A DNA stretch of 64,000 nt from Zanthoxylum bungeanum (Eukaryota > Streptophyta > Magnoliopsida > Sapindales > Rutaceae), in assembly GCA_019454045.1 (NCBI GenBank), contig SKCR01029088.1:124001-188000 (forward strand), read 5' to 3'. The notes under the pieces are model-generated. The model was given only the letters and a program-made list of their open reading frames with translations, was not told the DNA's origin and ran no database searches. Every line of letters begins with the position of its first letter. Within the stretch, counting starts at the first letter, position 1. A program made the translations under genes and the position numbers. Positions 37,367 to 47,013 of the stretch are shown in pieces.

Positions 37367-39216
37367 TTTTGTTAGGACAGTTGTGGGACCCCTAGGGTCG
37401 GATCGGTCATGACGAACAGACTTAGGAGTCAAAATGCCCAATCTGTGAATGCTCGGTATCACGACATGCAAGGGTGAGCATCGTGATCCCCACAGCTCTG
37501 AGAGCTGAGTGTCGTGACGCCAGAGATCCGAGTAGAGATGCTGCCATGTGTAAAATGTTGGCAGTGAGCAAATTTATCTTGATACCAATCCAAAACACTT
37601 CCAATTTTCTCCAAACATTTCAATACACCTAAAAATCCAATTTTAACATCAAATCCAACATCAAAACATGTTATACAATAAACATACATGTATTATAAAT
37701 ACATTTATGCATTACTTTGAATTAAAACACAAACCAAATTAGAATCCCATAATGAGGTGACTTATGAACACTTCTATGTCACTCAAAGGTGGTCAAGTGA
37801 TTCTAGAATGGTAACCATAACTCCAAGCTATCATCTAGAGTTGTAAACTCTAATTTAATATTACATGTTCAACATGAAAATTTTGACCCAATCACAAGTA
37901 TAATGTGTTTATGCTTCCAAAGCATCCATACACAATTCATTTGCCTAATTTTAAAATCAAGCTATGTTATTATGTATTCAATACATAATACACCACTATA
38001 TGTTTCAATAATGATAATAACTCACTAATGAAAACACACCTTTAGAGAAGATCAAACTTACCTAGCAAGCTTAATTCTAAGATCCAATCTTTTTTCTCAT
38101 TGTTGAAATATTGTAGAGAACTTCCAGAGCTAGCAAGCTTGACTCGAAGATTCAATCTTATTCTCCTTATTGTTGTAGAGATCTTCCAACGCTAGTAAGC
38201 TTGATTCGAATATCCAATCTTCTTCTCATTATTGTTGTAGAAAACTTCCAAAGATTCTCCAAAAAAACTTTACTTAGGCTAATATTTCTTTCTTTTGCTT
38301 AATGTTTGTTTAAGATTATTTTATCTTGTTTAAAAACTTGCTCAAGCTTGCATTTTATAGCAAAACTTATGCAATTTTTAATCAATAAAAGTCTTAATCA
38401 ACTTTTATGTGGGCTTAATCAATTTGTCGAAATATGTATAATTAGATGTGACTAATCACCTTTGTCTACCAATTTGATTTAATCCAATTAAATCAAGATA
38501 AAGTTTAATCAGTGGATTAGTTCAATGTTTACCACTTTGATTTAATCCAATTAAATCAAGCCAAATACATTTATTATTATACATTTATAATTACCAAATT
38601 ATTCTCCAATGGTATAGATATTTATGAAATTACAACGAAACCCTTGTGTGATTTTGGATTAATTCAATTAATCTAATTGGGTCAAAGTAAATAATTAATG
38701 TTATCCAATAACACTTAATTATTTTAATTGATAATTATTTTATCAAATATTTTTTATTATCAAACAGTATTGACTACCTAAACGTTCAACGAGTACACTT
38801 CATATTATGAGACTCTCTAAATCCAGACATGTTCGTCATACAAGCTTAGCTTATATGTACTCAATTCTGCCACCTCCAAATTTATGAAGAACACGAACAA
38901 CCTTTCTAAACAATACAAGTCGAGGTCATCATATATGTTTAATAAACACACCCAACAAACATCAGTGGTTAGACCATGAAAGGTCTCTGACATATATGGC
39001 ATCAAAGTGTGGAAGATCACACACAAAATCAATGTTATCATATAGTCAAAGGATCATATATTCTACTCGACTCGAGGAGATTTCTATTGACAATGATGTG
39101 TACTTCCAACTATTTAGAATCACATGAGAGTCATTCGGTATTCACTCCAATGAATACCCACATATCTATACGACATTCTCTTGCTCATAATATATCGAGT
39201 TAAACCATTGGAACTC

Positions 39217-41364
39217 TGACCGGTGCGTAATCACACAAATATAACGCAAGCGCATGTATCGTTCAAGTAGTATAAAAAGTATCGATCCCACGAGGACTTA
39301 AAACCTTTGCTATTAATTTTTTATGAGGTCAAATGTTTACAAGTATCTAATAGATTGATTGTTTGATTGGGTGGTGACTTTAAAACTTAAAACAAGTAAA
39401 TAAATTTCTTGAAAGTAGATTGAAGAAAATTCAAATTTATAAAACTATCCAGGGTTGTGAATCCTTCCAATATCTATTAAAGATGAAGTGGTTATCTTAC
39501 AGTTGGGTAATATATTAATTTATTAACCTGGAACACTAAATTATGTAAAAGCCTCTTCCGATGGTCGATTACAAATACCCAGTATAACCCAATTGAACTA
39601 TATGTCTATGTCAACCAAATTACTGGATTCATTAAGTTTAAGTTCCAATTATGGCTACCCCCGCCCGACAGGTATATTCCTATCCTGTAAGGAAATCTAT
39701 TAAAGGGTTATCTATCCTCAAGGAAGATCGTGGGCTATTGAGTCTAAGGTCTTTAACCTAAAATCCATTTTCCAAGTTCATTTTAAGTTTACCTAATCAA
39801 TTTTATTAATGGCTAGTTATAAAAAGCATTAAGATTAAGACTCAATAAATAAACATTTATATTACCCAAGGTATAATCTAACCCCTTATAAACCGGTGAT
39901 ATTGGATTTCATCACAACCCCAGATAACTGGCTTAGTTACGACATATATTTACGGATAGTAAAAATTTAAATAAAATAAAAGACATAAAATAAAATACTG
40001 AAAATTAAATATTGAAAAGTAAATTGCTGAAAAGTAAATTGCTGAAAAGTAAAAAAAAAAAGTTAAAAGTTAAAGTAAAAAGTAGAAAAAAAAAGTAAAT
40101 TGCTGAAAGTAAATTGCTGAAGAGAAAATTGCTGAAAAGTAAATTACTGAAATTAAATAAAGTAAAAGTACAATAAAAGAAAATGATGGGGTTAGAGGAT
40201 CAACTTTTATTACTACTATTTTAGATATCTCCCTTAATATAATATATTAACTTTACGTGATAATTACCAACCAGCCATAAATGCGGTATCCTGATTAAGT
40301 CAAATTAATAATTAATTACCAACCGACCAACCAGGCGGTATCCATACTTAGTCAGGTTAAAACCAATTTATAATTAATTACCAACCGGCCAATATAGCGG
40401 TATCCTCATTAAGTCAAATTTTAAATAGTTTATATATTATAATTAAGGGAGATTAATCTAAATAGTAATAATAAAAGCTTTACCTTTCACCCCAGCAAAG
40501 GGGAATTACCTCCTCATTGCTTGAAAAATAAAAACTGCAAAAGTAAAGAAAGGAAATGATTGTGCGTAAAAGTAAATTGCGGAAAGTAAAAACTGAAAAA
40601 TAAAGAAAAGAAAGTGCGAAAGCGGAAATTAATTACTGAAAGCTGTAAATAAACAAACAAGATACAATCTTCTTATTTATTCTTTAGGAATTTCAAAGAA
40701 GAAAGTATGAATTTTAAATGAAATGGCTTGGTATTTATAGGCAAAATTTTGCCTCCGTCAAATCATCTATCAAATTCTCCACCAAATCCATTATTAATTT
40801 CTCCACTAATTACTCCACCAAATCCATTATTAATTGCTCCACTAATTGCTTATCATGTTTGGTGATGATTTGATGATTTGATGATTTATTTATTAATTTA
40901 TTTTTTTGCTTTGAAAATGATTGAAAATGACTTTAATAATTACACACAACACACTTCTGGATGGTTCATCAATATCGGTCATGAAATATTCAGAATTCGA
41001 ATATATTTTGTCTTTCAAAGTTGTAGATCTTTGAGTCTTCTTTAATCTGGCACTTGAATCAGCTCAATCCGATATCGGAGTAAAAAGTTATGCCAAAATA
41101 CGACAGATGTGCAAAACTGGAATTTCCAAAACTGCACTTTGTCAAAAACGCCATTTCAAGTTTCCAATCTCCAAAATTAAAATATCAAGTCCAATAATTG
41201 CCCTTATTTGACCCATATTTTGTCCTAAATAATTTCATTGAGACCCGATATTATTTTATCTGCAAAATAAACTAAAACACATCAAAACGTTCATCAAACC
41301 CGAGAAACTAAACAAAATATTAAGTTAAAGGGGCGGTAAATATTGATATATTTTCCGCTCATCA
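39217..41364 (-). mobile_element. 3' LTR of the Athila-like element (2148 bp)
   Basis: Near-identical to 47014-49157. It contains, on the plus strand, a minisatellite-like AAGTAAATTGCTGAA run (40015-40150), a three-copy ~60-bp GCGGTATCCTNATTAAGTC module (40262-40440), a TATAAATA box near 40733-40740 (minus strand CCTATAAATACC), and a CCACCAAATCCATTATTAAT tandem (40775-40850). Confidence 0.93.
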
Positions 41365-41379
41365 CACCCCCAAACCTAA
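41365..41379 (-). promoter_or_regulatory. Polypurine tract of the Athila-like element
   Basis: The minus strand reads TTAGGTTTGGGGGTG directly before the 3' LTR start TGATGAG. Position and composition fit the plus-strand primer of gypsy reverse transcription. Confidence 0.8.
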
Positions 41380-42660
41380 CATTTTGCTAGTCCTCGAGCA
41401 AAAAAAAAATATATATATATTAAACTAAGCCACTTTCGTAGGGATCACGGTTGCATTTAGCGTATGCAACAAGCCTTTAAACCCCTAGGTGTCCCTAGTG
41501 GACGAGTTGTAGTCTCGTGAGGGTTTACAGCAATGATACCCACAAACATTTTACAAAAGTAAAATGGTAGTAAAACTAATACACACAAAAGCAAAAAGAC
41601 AAGAGAAAAGAGAATAAAGAAAGTTAGTGACTAATCAGGTGAAACTTCTACTCCAAGTTACTAGTTGTTTTGTTTCTTTCTAAATTACCGAATAAGTAAA
41701 TTCTCCGATTATATTTACCATTCTCCATATACAAGCCAACAAAGTATTAATCAATCTCATTTTTGCCCACAACAGTCACAAGTGTAGTTGATAAGAGAGT
41801 AATATTTTTGTCCTAAAGTTCTATCAGATTTCACACCTTTTTTATGGCAATGGAATAATTTTTTTGATTTTTTTTTAAATATTTTTTTTATTTATATACA
41901 ATATCTTCCGTCTATGTAGCAAGCTTTAGGTCGGTGGCTCCCAAACCAGTTGGCTTTAGGGCACCAGGTTTAAGACACCCCTATGGACTTAATTACTCAG
42001 ACTTTAGATATATATATTTTGGAACATCCTCGATCATGTAGCGAGCTTTGGACTAGTGACTCCTAAACCAGTTAGCTTTAGGGCACTGGGTGTTAAGACA
42101 CCCTTACAGACTTAATAACTCGGATCTCGGATGTTTTTTTTTTTTACTCCATCACTTTCGGAGATGCTTCCTCCATTTAAACTAGAGCATTGAATATTAC
42201 AAACTTTTCAATTATAGCTCATGTCTGTATGTTTCCATGTATGTTGATAATACCTGTCAACTGAGCATATGAAGATCCATTTTAGTCCGTTTTATGGAGA
42301 ATTTACAAATTAAATAATTTAAAATGAAATAAACAAAAATTAACTTGTTTCGAAATAGGTTTGAGATACGTCTCAGGAGTGGAAACTCCTTACTCAGCTA
42401 TCTCTTACCAATTTCACTTTTTTTTAAGTCAAAATAAAAACACAAAAACGCAAAGTATTTTTGTAATTTTTGAAAATTTTTCAATTTTTTGTATTTTTCG
42501 AAAAAATTTGAACTAAAAATAAAAACAACACACAACTAAAAAGAAGATACTAATCAACTAATTCCCTCCCCCAAACCTAAATGAGACATTGTCCCCAATG
42601 TCTTAAACAGTAGAAGAAGAGTTTAGAAGATAGTACCTGGTTAGATGAAATTCTACACGA
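41380..42660 (-). other. Untranslated 3' internal region of the Athila-like element
   Basis: No coding sequence. A roughly 122-bp tandem duplication at 41905-42148 carries GTAGC-AAGCTTTAGG and TTAGGGCACCAGGTTTAAGAC-type text twice. The remainder is AT-rich. The CTCCCCCAAACCTAAATGAG text near 42565 recurs in part at the polypurine tract. Confidence 0.6.
41905..42148 (-). repeat. ~122-bp tandem duplication in the 3' untranslated region
   Basis: Unit 1 (41905-42026) and unit 2 (42027-42148) share CATGTAGCGAGCTTTGG-like, CCTAAACCAGTTAGCTTTAG and TTAAGACACCC-type blocks in the same order, with moderate divergence. Confidence 0.75.
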
Positions 42661-42664
42661 AAAG

Positions 42665-43317
42665 TTAAAGGTTAAGATCCAGATTAACACGACGCCTCTT
42701 ACCACGATCATCCTCGGACCAATTTATCTTTGAAAGGATAGGGTCAACTTGTGGTTCATAGGCTAAGATTTGGTCAATTAGATCCGGAGCAGTTCTGGCA
42801 GTAAAGAGGAGTTCTTTCATAGGTTTTGACAAGAACCCATTTCTTCGAGCATCATCAAGAAACAAACAAAGAAAATCATAAAATCCTTCAACGTTGTACA
42901 GTCCAAGCGGTTTCTGGTGTATGTTCAGGTTCACCCAAGATAACACTGTAAAAATTTCTCTAATGTACCCAAGCCACATGGCAAAGCAATAAAAGCATCA
43001 GCACGGTTAATCATTTCTACCAGTCGTTCAGACATACCTGGCACGATCAGTTCCTCTCCGTTTGATGATCCAATAAGATTTGCCTCTGCCAAGGGTTTTG
43101 GGATGATTCCTAAAATGTTACTACCTCCTTCATATACGGCCTTTGAAACGATCGCCATTAGTCCAAGATTGCCTCCGCCATATACTAAGTGCATATTTCT
43201 TGCAGCTAAGACTCGACCTAATTCTTGTGTTGCTTCTACGTATTGTGGTTTAGTACCAACACTACTACCGTAAAACACACAGATGTTTTCAACTCGTCTT
43301 CTTGAAGTGGCTTCCAT
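42665..43317 (-). pseudogene. Intronless LOG-family copy carried by the Athila-like element
   Basis: The minus-strand ORF 43317-42931 starts MEATSRRRVENICVFYGSS and contains HLVYGGGNLGLM (44-54), MSERLVEM (about 95-102) and ADAFIALPCGLGTLEK, the LOG signature with the second Gly of PGG retained and the first changed to Cys. The frame shifts by one base near 42955; the next frame (to 42665) continues the family: LSWVNLNIHQKPLGLYNVEG, then a C-terminus ending NLDLNL. Joined length is about 217 codons, normal for LOG. No intron interrupts the five positions comparable to introns 1-5 of the host LOG gene, so it was copied from spliced RNA. The MSERL block and C-terminus mark a LOG subclass different from 15710-19407. 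The frameshift lies at the active-site signature, so this copy should be inactive unless bypassed. Confidence 0.93.
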
Positions 43318-43369
43318 GTTTTACTCTGGATGTCTTCAAAAGTGTAATGGTGAGTTGAATTTATAACAC

Positions 43370-43406
43370 CTGAAAAGGGTGAGTAAAATAATAGCACTAG
43401 TACCTG
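43370..43406 (-). promoter_or_regulatory. Splice-acceptor-like sites upstream of the LOG copy
   Basis: On the minus strand, CATTTGGCAG (AG at 43405-43404) and CCCTTTTCAG (AG at 43371-43370) lie 50-90 bases before the LOG copy's ATG. They would allow a spliced RNA to present this ORF. Inferred from sequence only. Confidence 0.4.
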
Positions 43407-43707
43407 CCAAATGAAAATTATTAGTTTAACAGTAAAATAAATCGTGATAGTCAAAAAGGTCTGGATCCTGTCGGAGAAAATAAAAGAAAACAACAAAACA
43501 AATCACAATTATCAGGAAAAGACAAAGAGATATAATATGTGCAAGAAAAGTAGCGGCTTGATTGACGTCTATGCGTCAGGGACAAGCTTCCCATCCAATT
43601 TTCTTATAAATTGGCAAACAGGGTCTTTTTTAGTCAGATTCCCGAGACTTAACAGTTGTCTTTCCTTTTTGGAATTGTGCTTATAACACACGAATCTCGT
43701 GATACAC

Positions 43708-44118
43708 TCATCCACTGGGATGCGTCTCAAGAGTTTTAGATATGTCATCCAAAGACTCCTTACTCAAGCCATCCCTAATGACGTTAATCTTATCTTCGCG
43801 GTTATCAGACACCATTCCTAAATAACGACAACGAGTATTACAAAACATGCGAGCACATTTATAACAAACACACATTCTTTTGGCTCTTCTCTTTTTAGCA
43901 TAAGTGCTCCTTCCTAAACCAGGCAGATGTGAAATAAAAGAGTCAGAAGACTCACCTGCCAATCGGACCCGTGCTTCAATAATCCAACGAATGTCAGTAG
44001 GAATACATTTGATCATCAGTAGTCTCATCCGTTCCAAACGAGCTTTGTAGTCTTTTATCAGAGATTTTTGAGGGAGAGAAGGAAATTGCTTGTGAAGTTT
44101 TGCGAGAGCTTCTTCCAT
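43708..44118 (-). CDS. Unrecognised Cys-rich ORF in the Athila-like element
   Basis: An intact 136-codon ORF starting MEEALAKLHKQFPSLPQKSL (an in-frame ATG at 44151 lies upstream, before a splice-acceptor-like site). Features: an N-terminal charged helix-like half, a basic patch KKRRAKR, then five Cys within 15 residues (MCVCYKCARMFCNTRC), which could bind zinc, and a polar C-terminus ending THPSG. It is not gag, protease, RT, RNase H or integrase, and I do not recognise a family. It lies between the pol remnant and the LOG copy in the same orientation. Unlike gag and the LOG copy it has no frameshift. It may be a second captured host sequence or an accessory retroelement protein. Confidence 0.6.
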   Translation of the reverse strand: MEEALAKLHKQFPSLPQKSLIKDYKARLERMRLLMIKCIPTDIRWIIEARVRLAGESSDSFISHLPGLGRSTYAKKRRAKRMCVCYKCARMFCNTRCRYLGMVSDNREDKINVIRDGLSKESLDDISKTLETHPSG

Positions 44119-44134
44119 CTTGAAATTTCTAAAT

Positions 44135-44153
44135 CTGCAAAAACTAAACACAC
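44135..44153 (-). promoter_or_regulatory. Splice-acceptor-like site before the Cys-rich ORF
   Basis: The minus strand reads GTGTTTAGTTTTTGCAG with the AG at 44136-44135, 17 bases before the ATG at 44118. A pyrimidine-rich tract followed by GCAG is typical of plant 3' splice sites. Confidence 0.4.
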
Positions 44154-44216
44154 CAAATTAAATCACACCAAATCAAAATATATACAAAAATTGCATGGGT
44201 TGCCGCCCTGCGAGCG

Positions 44217-46007
44217 TTAAGCTGGATCTAAAAGTGTAACACATTCTTTTTGTCGCTCAAATGATTCTCCCCAGTAGTGCTTGACACGCTTGTTTTTAAC
44301 CTTGAAAGTTTTGTTGGAGTCAGGATCATGTATCTCAACGGCTCTGTCTTGTAAAACCTTGGTGATCACAAATGGACCTGACCACCGTGATTTTGGCTTC
44401 CATGGGAAGAATTTCACCCTTGATTTGTTTAACAGTACCTTCTGCCCTGGTTCCAGTTGTATGCGCACTAACTTCTCATCATGTCTTTTCCTTGCCTTTT
44501 CCTTGTACAATTTAGCATCCTCAAAAGGCTGTATGTGAAATTCCTCAAATTCGTTGAGCTGGTGGAACTTTTTCTCTTTTGTTGCTTGTAGTGCAAGAAT
44601 AGGCTTCTTCAGTACGCAATGCGCTTTATCTTCAGGCTCCACAGGTAATTGACATGTTTTAAGTTTGTCAGTAGAACTTTGTCTTTCATCAGAGTTCTGA
44701 TCGGTACTATGTATCACATCAAGTCTGAAATATTCCTTATTCTTTTCATCATCTGAGAAATTCATGGCCTTGAAAACATTGAATGTTACTTCTTGGTCTT
44801 GTACCCTCATGGTTAGTTCTCCTTTTTGTACATCAATAATGGTTCGACCTGTAGCCAAGAATGGTCTCCTGAGGATGATTGGCACGTCTGCGTCTTCCTC
44901 CATATCAAGGAAAATGAAATCTGTTGGGAAAATGAATTTGTCAACCTTGACTAGCACATCTTCAACTACACCTCTCGGAAATACGAGCGTTCTATCAGCA
45001 AGTTGTAGTGAGACTGAAGTGGGCATTGTTTCTCCAATCTGCAGTTTCCTGAAAATTGAAAAAGACATCAAGTTAACACTAGCACCTAAGTCATGTTCTC
45101 CTATAGTGCAAGGAACAGTGAAACTGCCAGGATCTTTCAACTTTGGAGGAAGTTTTCTCTGAATGATGGCGTTGCATTCTTCTGATAATGCTATTGTCTC
45201 ATAATCTCCCAATCTCCGCTTTCGTGAAAGAATGTCTTTCATAAATTTGGCATAGCTGGGCATTTGTTCCAACGCTTCTGCAAATGGAATGTTGATATGC
45301 AGCTTTTTGAACACCTCCAAGAATCGAGCAAATTGCTTGTCCAGTTTATTCTTCTGAATACGCTGAGGAAAAAGTGTAGGTGGAGTGATCTGTTCTTTTT
45401 CCTTTTCTTCTTTTTCCTCCATCTGTTGCTTTGTTTCTTTTGGAACTTCCTCAGCAGTTGTTTTGGCTCCAACATCTTTGTTGATTTCAGTACCACTTTT
45501 TAACATGATGGCATGACATTGCTTCTTCCCCATGTTCCTCGGATTTGGTTCAGTGTTGCTAGGAAGGTAACCTGGCGGTCTGTAACTCTGAGCATTAGCC
45601 AGTTGTCCAATTTGATTCTCCAATGCTTTAATAGAAGCTGATTGACTTTGAATTAATGCTGCTTGGGATTGAAATATAGCATCATATCTTGCTGCTTGAG
45701 AGTCATGATTTGCTTCTATCTTTTTCAAGTGATTCAACACTTCTGTTATTCCTGATTCATTTGCCTGCTCCTGGCCTTTGTTTTGTTGTTGGAATCTGGG
45801 TTGTGGATTGTTCATTTGCCTTGAATTGTTGCTCCATGCGAAATTGGGATGATTCCTCCACCCTGGGTTGTAGGTGTTGGAATATGGATTGTTCCCCTGT
45901 CTGTTGAAATTTTTGACATAATTCGCCGTTTCTTTATGATGGTTGAAAGATTCTGACTCAGGTGCTCCTCCAATTGGTGAACTTGTGGATCCACCATTAA
46001 CTTTCAT
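44217..46007 (-). CDS. Gag C-terminus and aspartic protease fused in frame to an integrase tail
   Basis: A 596-codon open frame. Residues ~25-75 are the Asn/Pro-rich gag end typical of Athila (NPYSNTYNPGW and following). 85-140 is a Gln/Ala-rich helical region, 180-210 is Glu/Lys-rich, and 285-410 is the retropepsin-like protease with the catalytic block HDLGASVNLM (Asp306) and ILRRPFLATGR. Around residue 454 (about 44650) the sequence switches without a stop to the C-terminal end of an Athila integrase: LNEFEEFHI, LYKEKARKRHDEKL, then KSRWSGPFVITKVL and FKVKNKRVKHYWG. Reverse transcriptase, RNase H and the integrase catalytic core that should lie between are missing. The long intact frame suggests selection or recent origin. 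The gag N-terminal part lies upstream (46884-46008), separated by a one-base shift near 46022. Confidence 0.9.
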   Translation of the reverse strand: MKVNGGSTSSPIGGAPESESFNHHKETANYVKNFNRQGNNPYSNTYNPGWRNHPNFAWSNNSRQMNNPQPRFQQQNKGQEQANESGITEVLNHLKKIEANHDSQAARYDAIFQSQAALIQSQSASIKALENQIGQLANAQSYRPPGYLPSNTEPNPRNMGKKQCHAIMLKSGTEINKDVGAKTTAEEVPKETKQQMEEKEEKEKEQITPPTLFPQRIQKNKLDKQFARFLEVFKKLHINIPFAEALEQMPSYAKFMKDILSRKRRLGDYETIALSEECNAIIQRKLPPKLKDPGSFTVPCTIGEHDLGASVNLMSFSIFRKLQIGETMPTSVSLQLADRTLVFPRGVVEDVLVKVDKFIFPTDFIFLDMEEDADVPIILRRPFLATGRTIIDVQKGELTMRVQDQEVTFNVFKAMNFSDDEKNKEYFRLDVIHSTDQNSDERQSSTDKLKTCQLPVEPEDKAHCVLKKPILALQATKEKKFHQLNEFEEFHIQPFEDAKLYKEKARKRHDEKLVRIQLEPGQKVLLNKSRVKFFPWKPKSRWSGPFVITKVLQDRAVEIHDPDSNKTFKVKNKRVKHYWGESFERQKECVTLLDPA

Positions 46008-46884
46008 GTTAAGAGTTTCCAGATTTTACAAATCACATTCAGCTTGGAATTCAGTGCTGTGTTGGCTCCAACTTCATAAATTCCTGCAATTCTTTGAATC
46101 ATGCTCCTTTCTGTTGGCCACAAGGAGTTTTTGTTGGCCATTTCTTTAATTAAGTCCCAGGCTTGATCTTCTCCTTTTGCCATCAAAGCTCCTCCAGCAG
46201 CAGCATCAATTGTGGTTCTCATTATTCCAGAAAGTCCATTGTAGAAGGTTTGGACTTGTAGCCACTTTGCGATCTCATGATGAGGACATTTCCGGAGTAA
46301 ATCTTTGAATCTTTCCCAAGCTTCGCAAATGGATTCTAATCTTGTTGCACGAAGGATGTGATGTCATTCCTCAACTTTGCAGTTCTGGCTTGTGGTGGAA
46401 AGTACTTTGCAAGGAATTTGGTGGCTAGAGTGTTCCAAGTTGTGATGGAACCTGCTGGTAACGAATGTAGCCAAGCTTTAGCTCTGTCATTCAAGGAATA
46501 TTGAAAAATTCGCAGTCTCATTGCTTCTTCTGATGCTCTGTTGTAGTTGAAAGTGTCGCAAACTTCCAGGAAGTTACTGATGTGGGCATTAGGATCTTCA
46601 GTTGCATTTCCCCCAAACTGTACTGACTGCTGAATCATCTAGATGCATGTTTTGATGTCACCCGCATTTGCTGGTAAAGGAGGAAGTACAATACAGGAAA
46701 TGAAGCCGTCAACCACCGAAATGGTTCTGTCTCGAATGGGAATTGGTGGTGCAACCTCCAAAGGTTCAGGTTCCATGTTGACTAAAGCTTCTTGGCCTTC
46801 TCGTCTTTCCCTTCTCAACTGTCTGATGGTTCTTTCAATTTCTGGGTCAAGCGGTCGAAGTTCAAAGCTTCTGGTTCGTCTCAT
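46008..46884 (-). pseudogene. Athila-type gag N-terminal region (broken)
   Basis: Starts MRRTRSFELRPLDPEIERTI. An in-frame TAG at 46641-46639 precedes MIQQSVQFGGNATEDPNAHI and the gag core (FLEVCDTFNYNRASEE, KAWLHSLPAGSITTWNTLA, KFLAKYFPP). A one-base shift near 46330 moves the frame to EAWERFKDLLRKCPHH and MANKNSLWPTERSM, and a second near 46022 joins the downstream 596-codon frame. The gene would make the capsid protein. The lesions are few and simple, so the reading frame was intact until recently. Confidence 0.9.
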
Positions 46885-46899
46885 GTAGTTTATGAGAAC

Positions 46900-46915
46900 C
46901 TGAAAAATAAGAAAA
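46900..46915 (-). promoter_or_regulatory. Splice-acceptor-like site before gag
   Basis: The minus strand reads TTCTTATTTTTCAG with the AG at 46901-46900, 15 bases before the gag ATG (46884). Confidence 0.4.
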
Positions 46916-46990
46916 CAAAAACAATAAGTAAAAAAAATTAGATACAAGTAACGTATCTAACCCCTAAACTAATAGTGAAAGATAAATAAG

Positions 46991-47008
46991 TCTCCGGCAA
47001 CGGCGCTA
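46991..47008 (-). promoter_or_regulatory. Primer-binding site, tRNA-Asp type
   Basis: The minus strand reads TAGCGCCGTTGCCGGAGA five bases after the 5' LTR end. It matches the complement of the 3' end of plant tRNA-Asp (TGGCGCCGTTGCCGGGGA) with two mismatches. Athila elements characteristically use this primer. Confidence 0.85.
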
Positions 47009-47013
47009 AAACT

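Noticed and set aside
42665..43317. The mobile LOG copy as a processed copy of the neighbouring LOG gene
   Set aside because: The two proteins differ in diagnostic blocks (MSERLVEM against MHQRKAEM) and in the whole C-terminus, so the source is another LOG locus.
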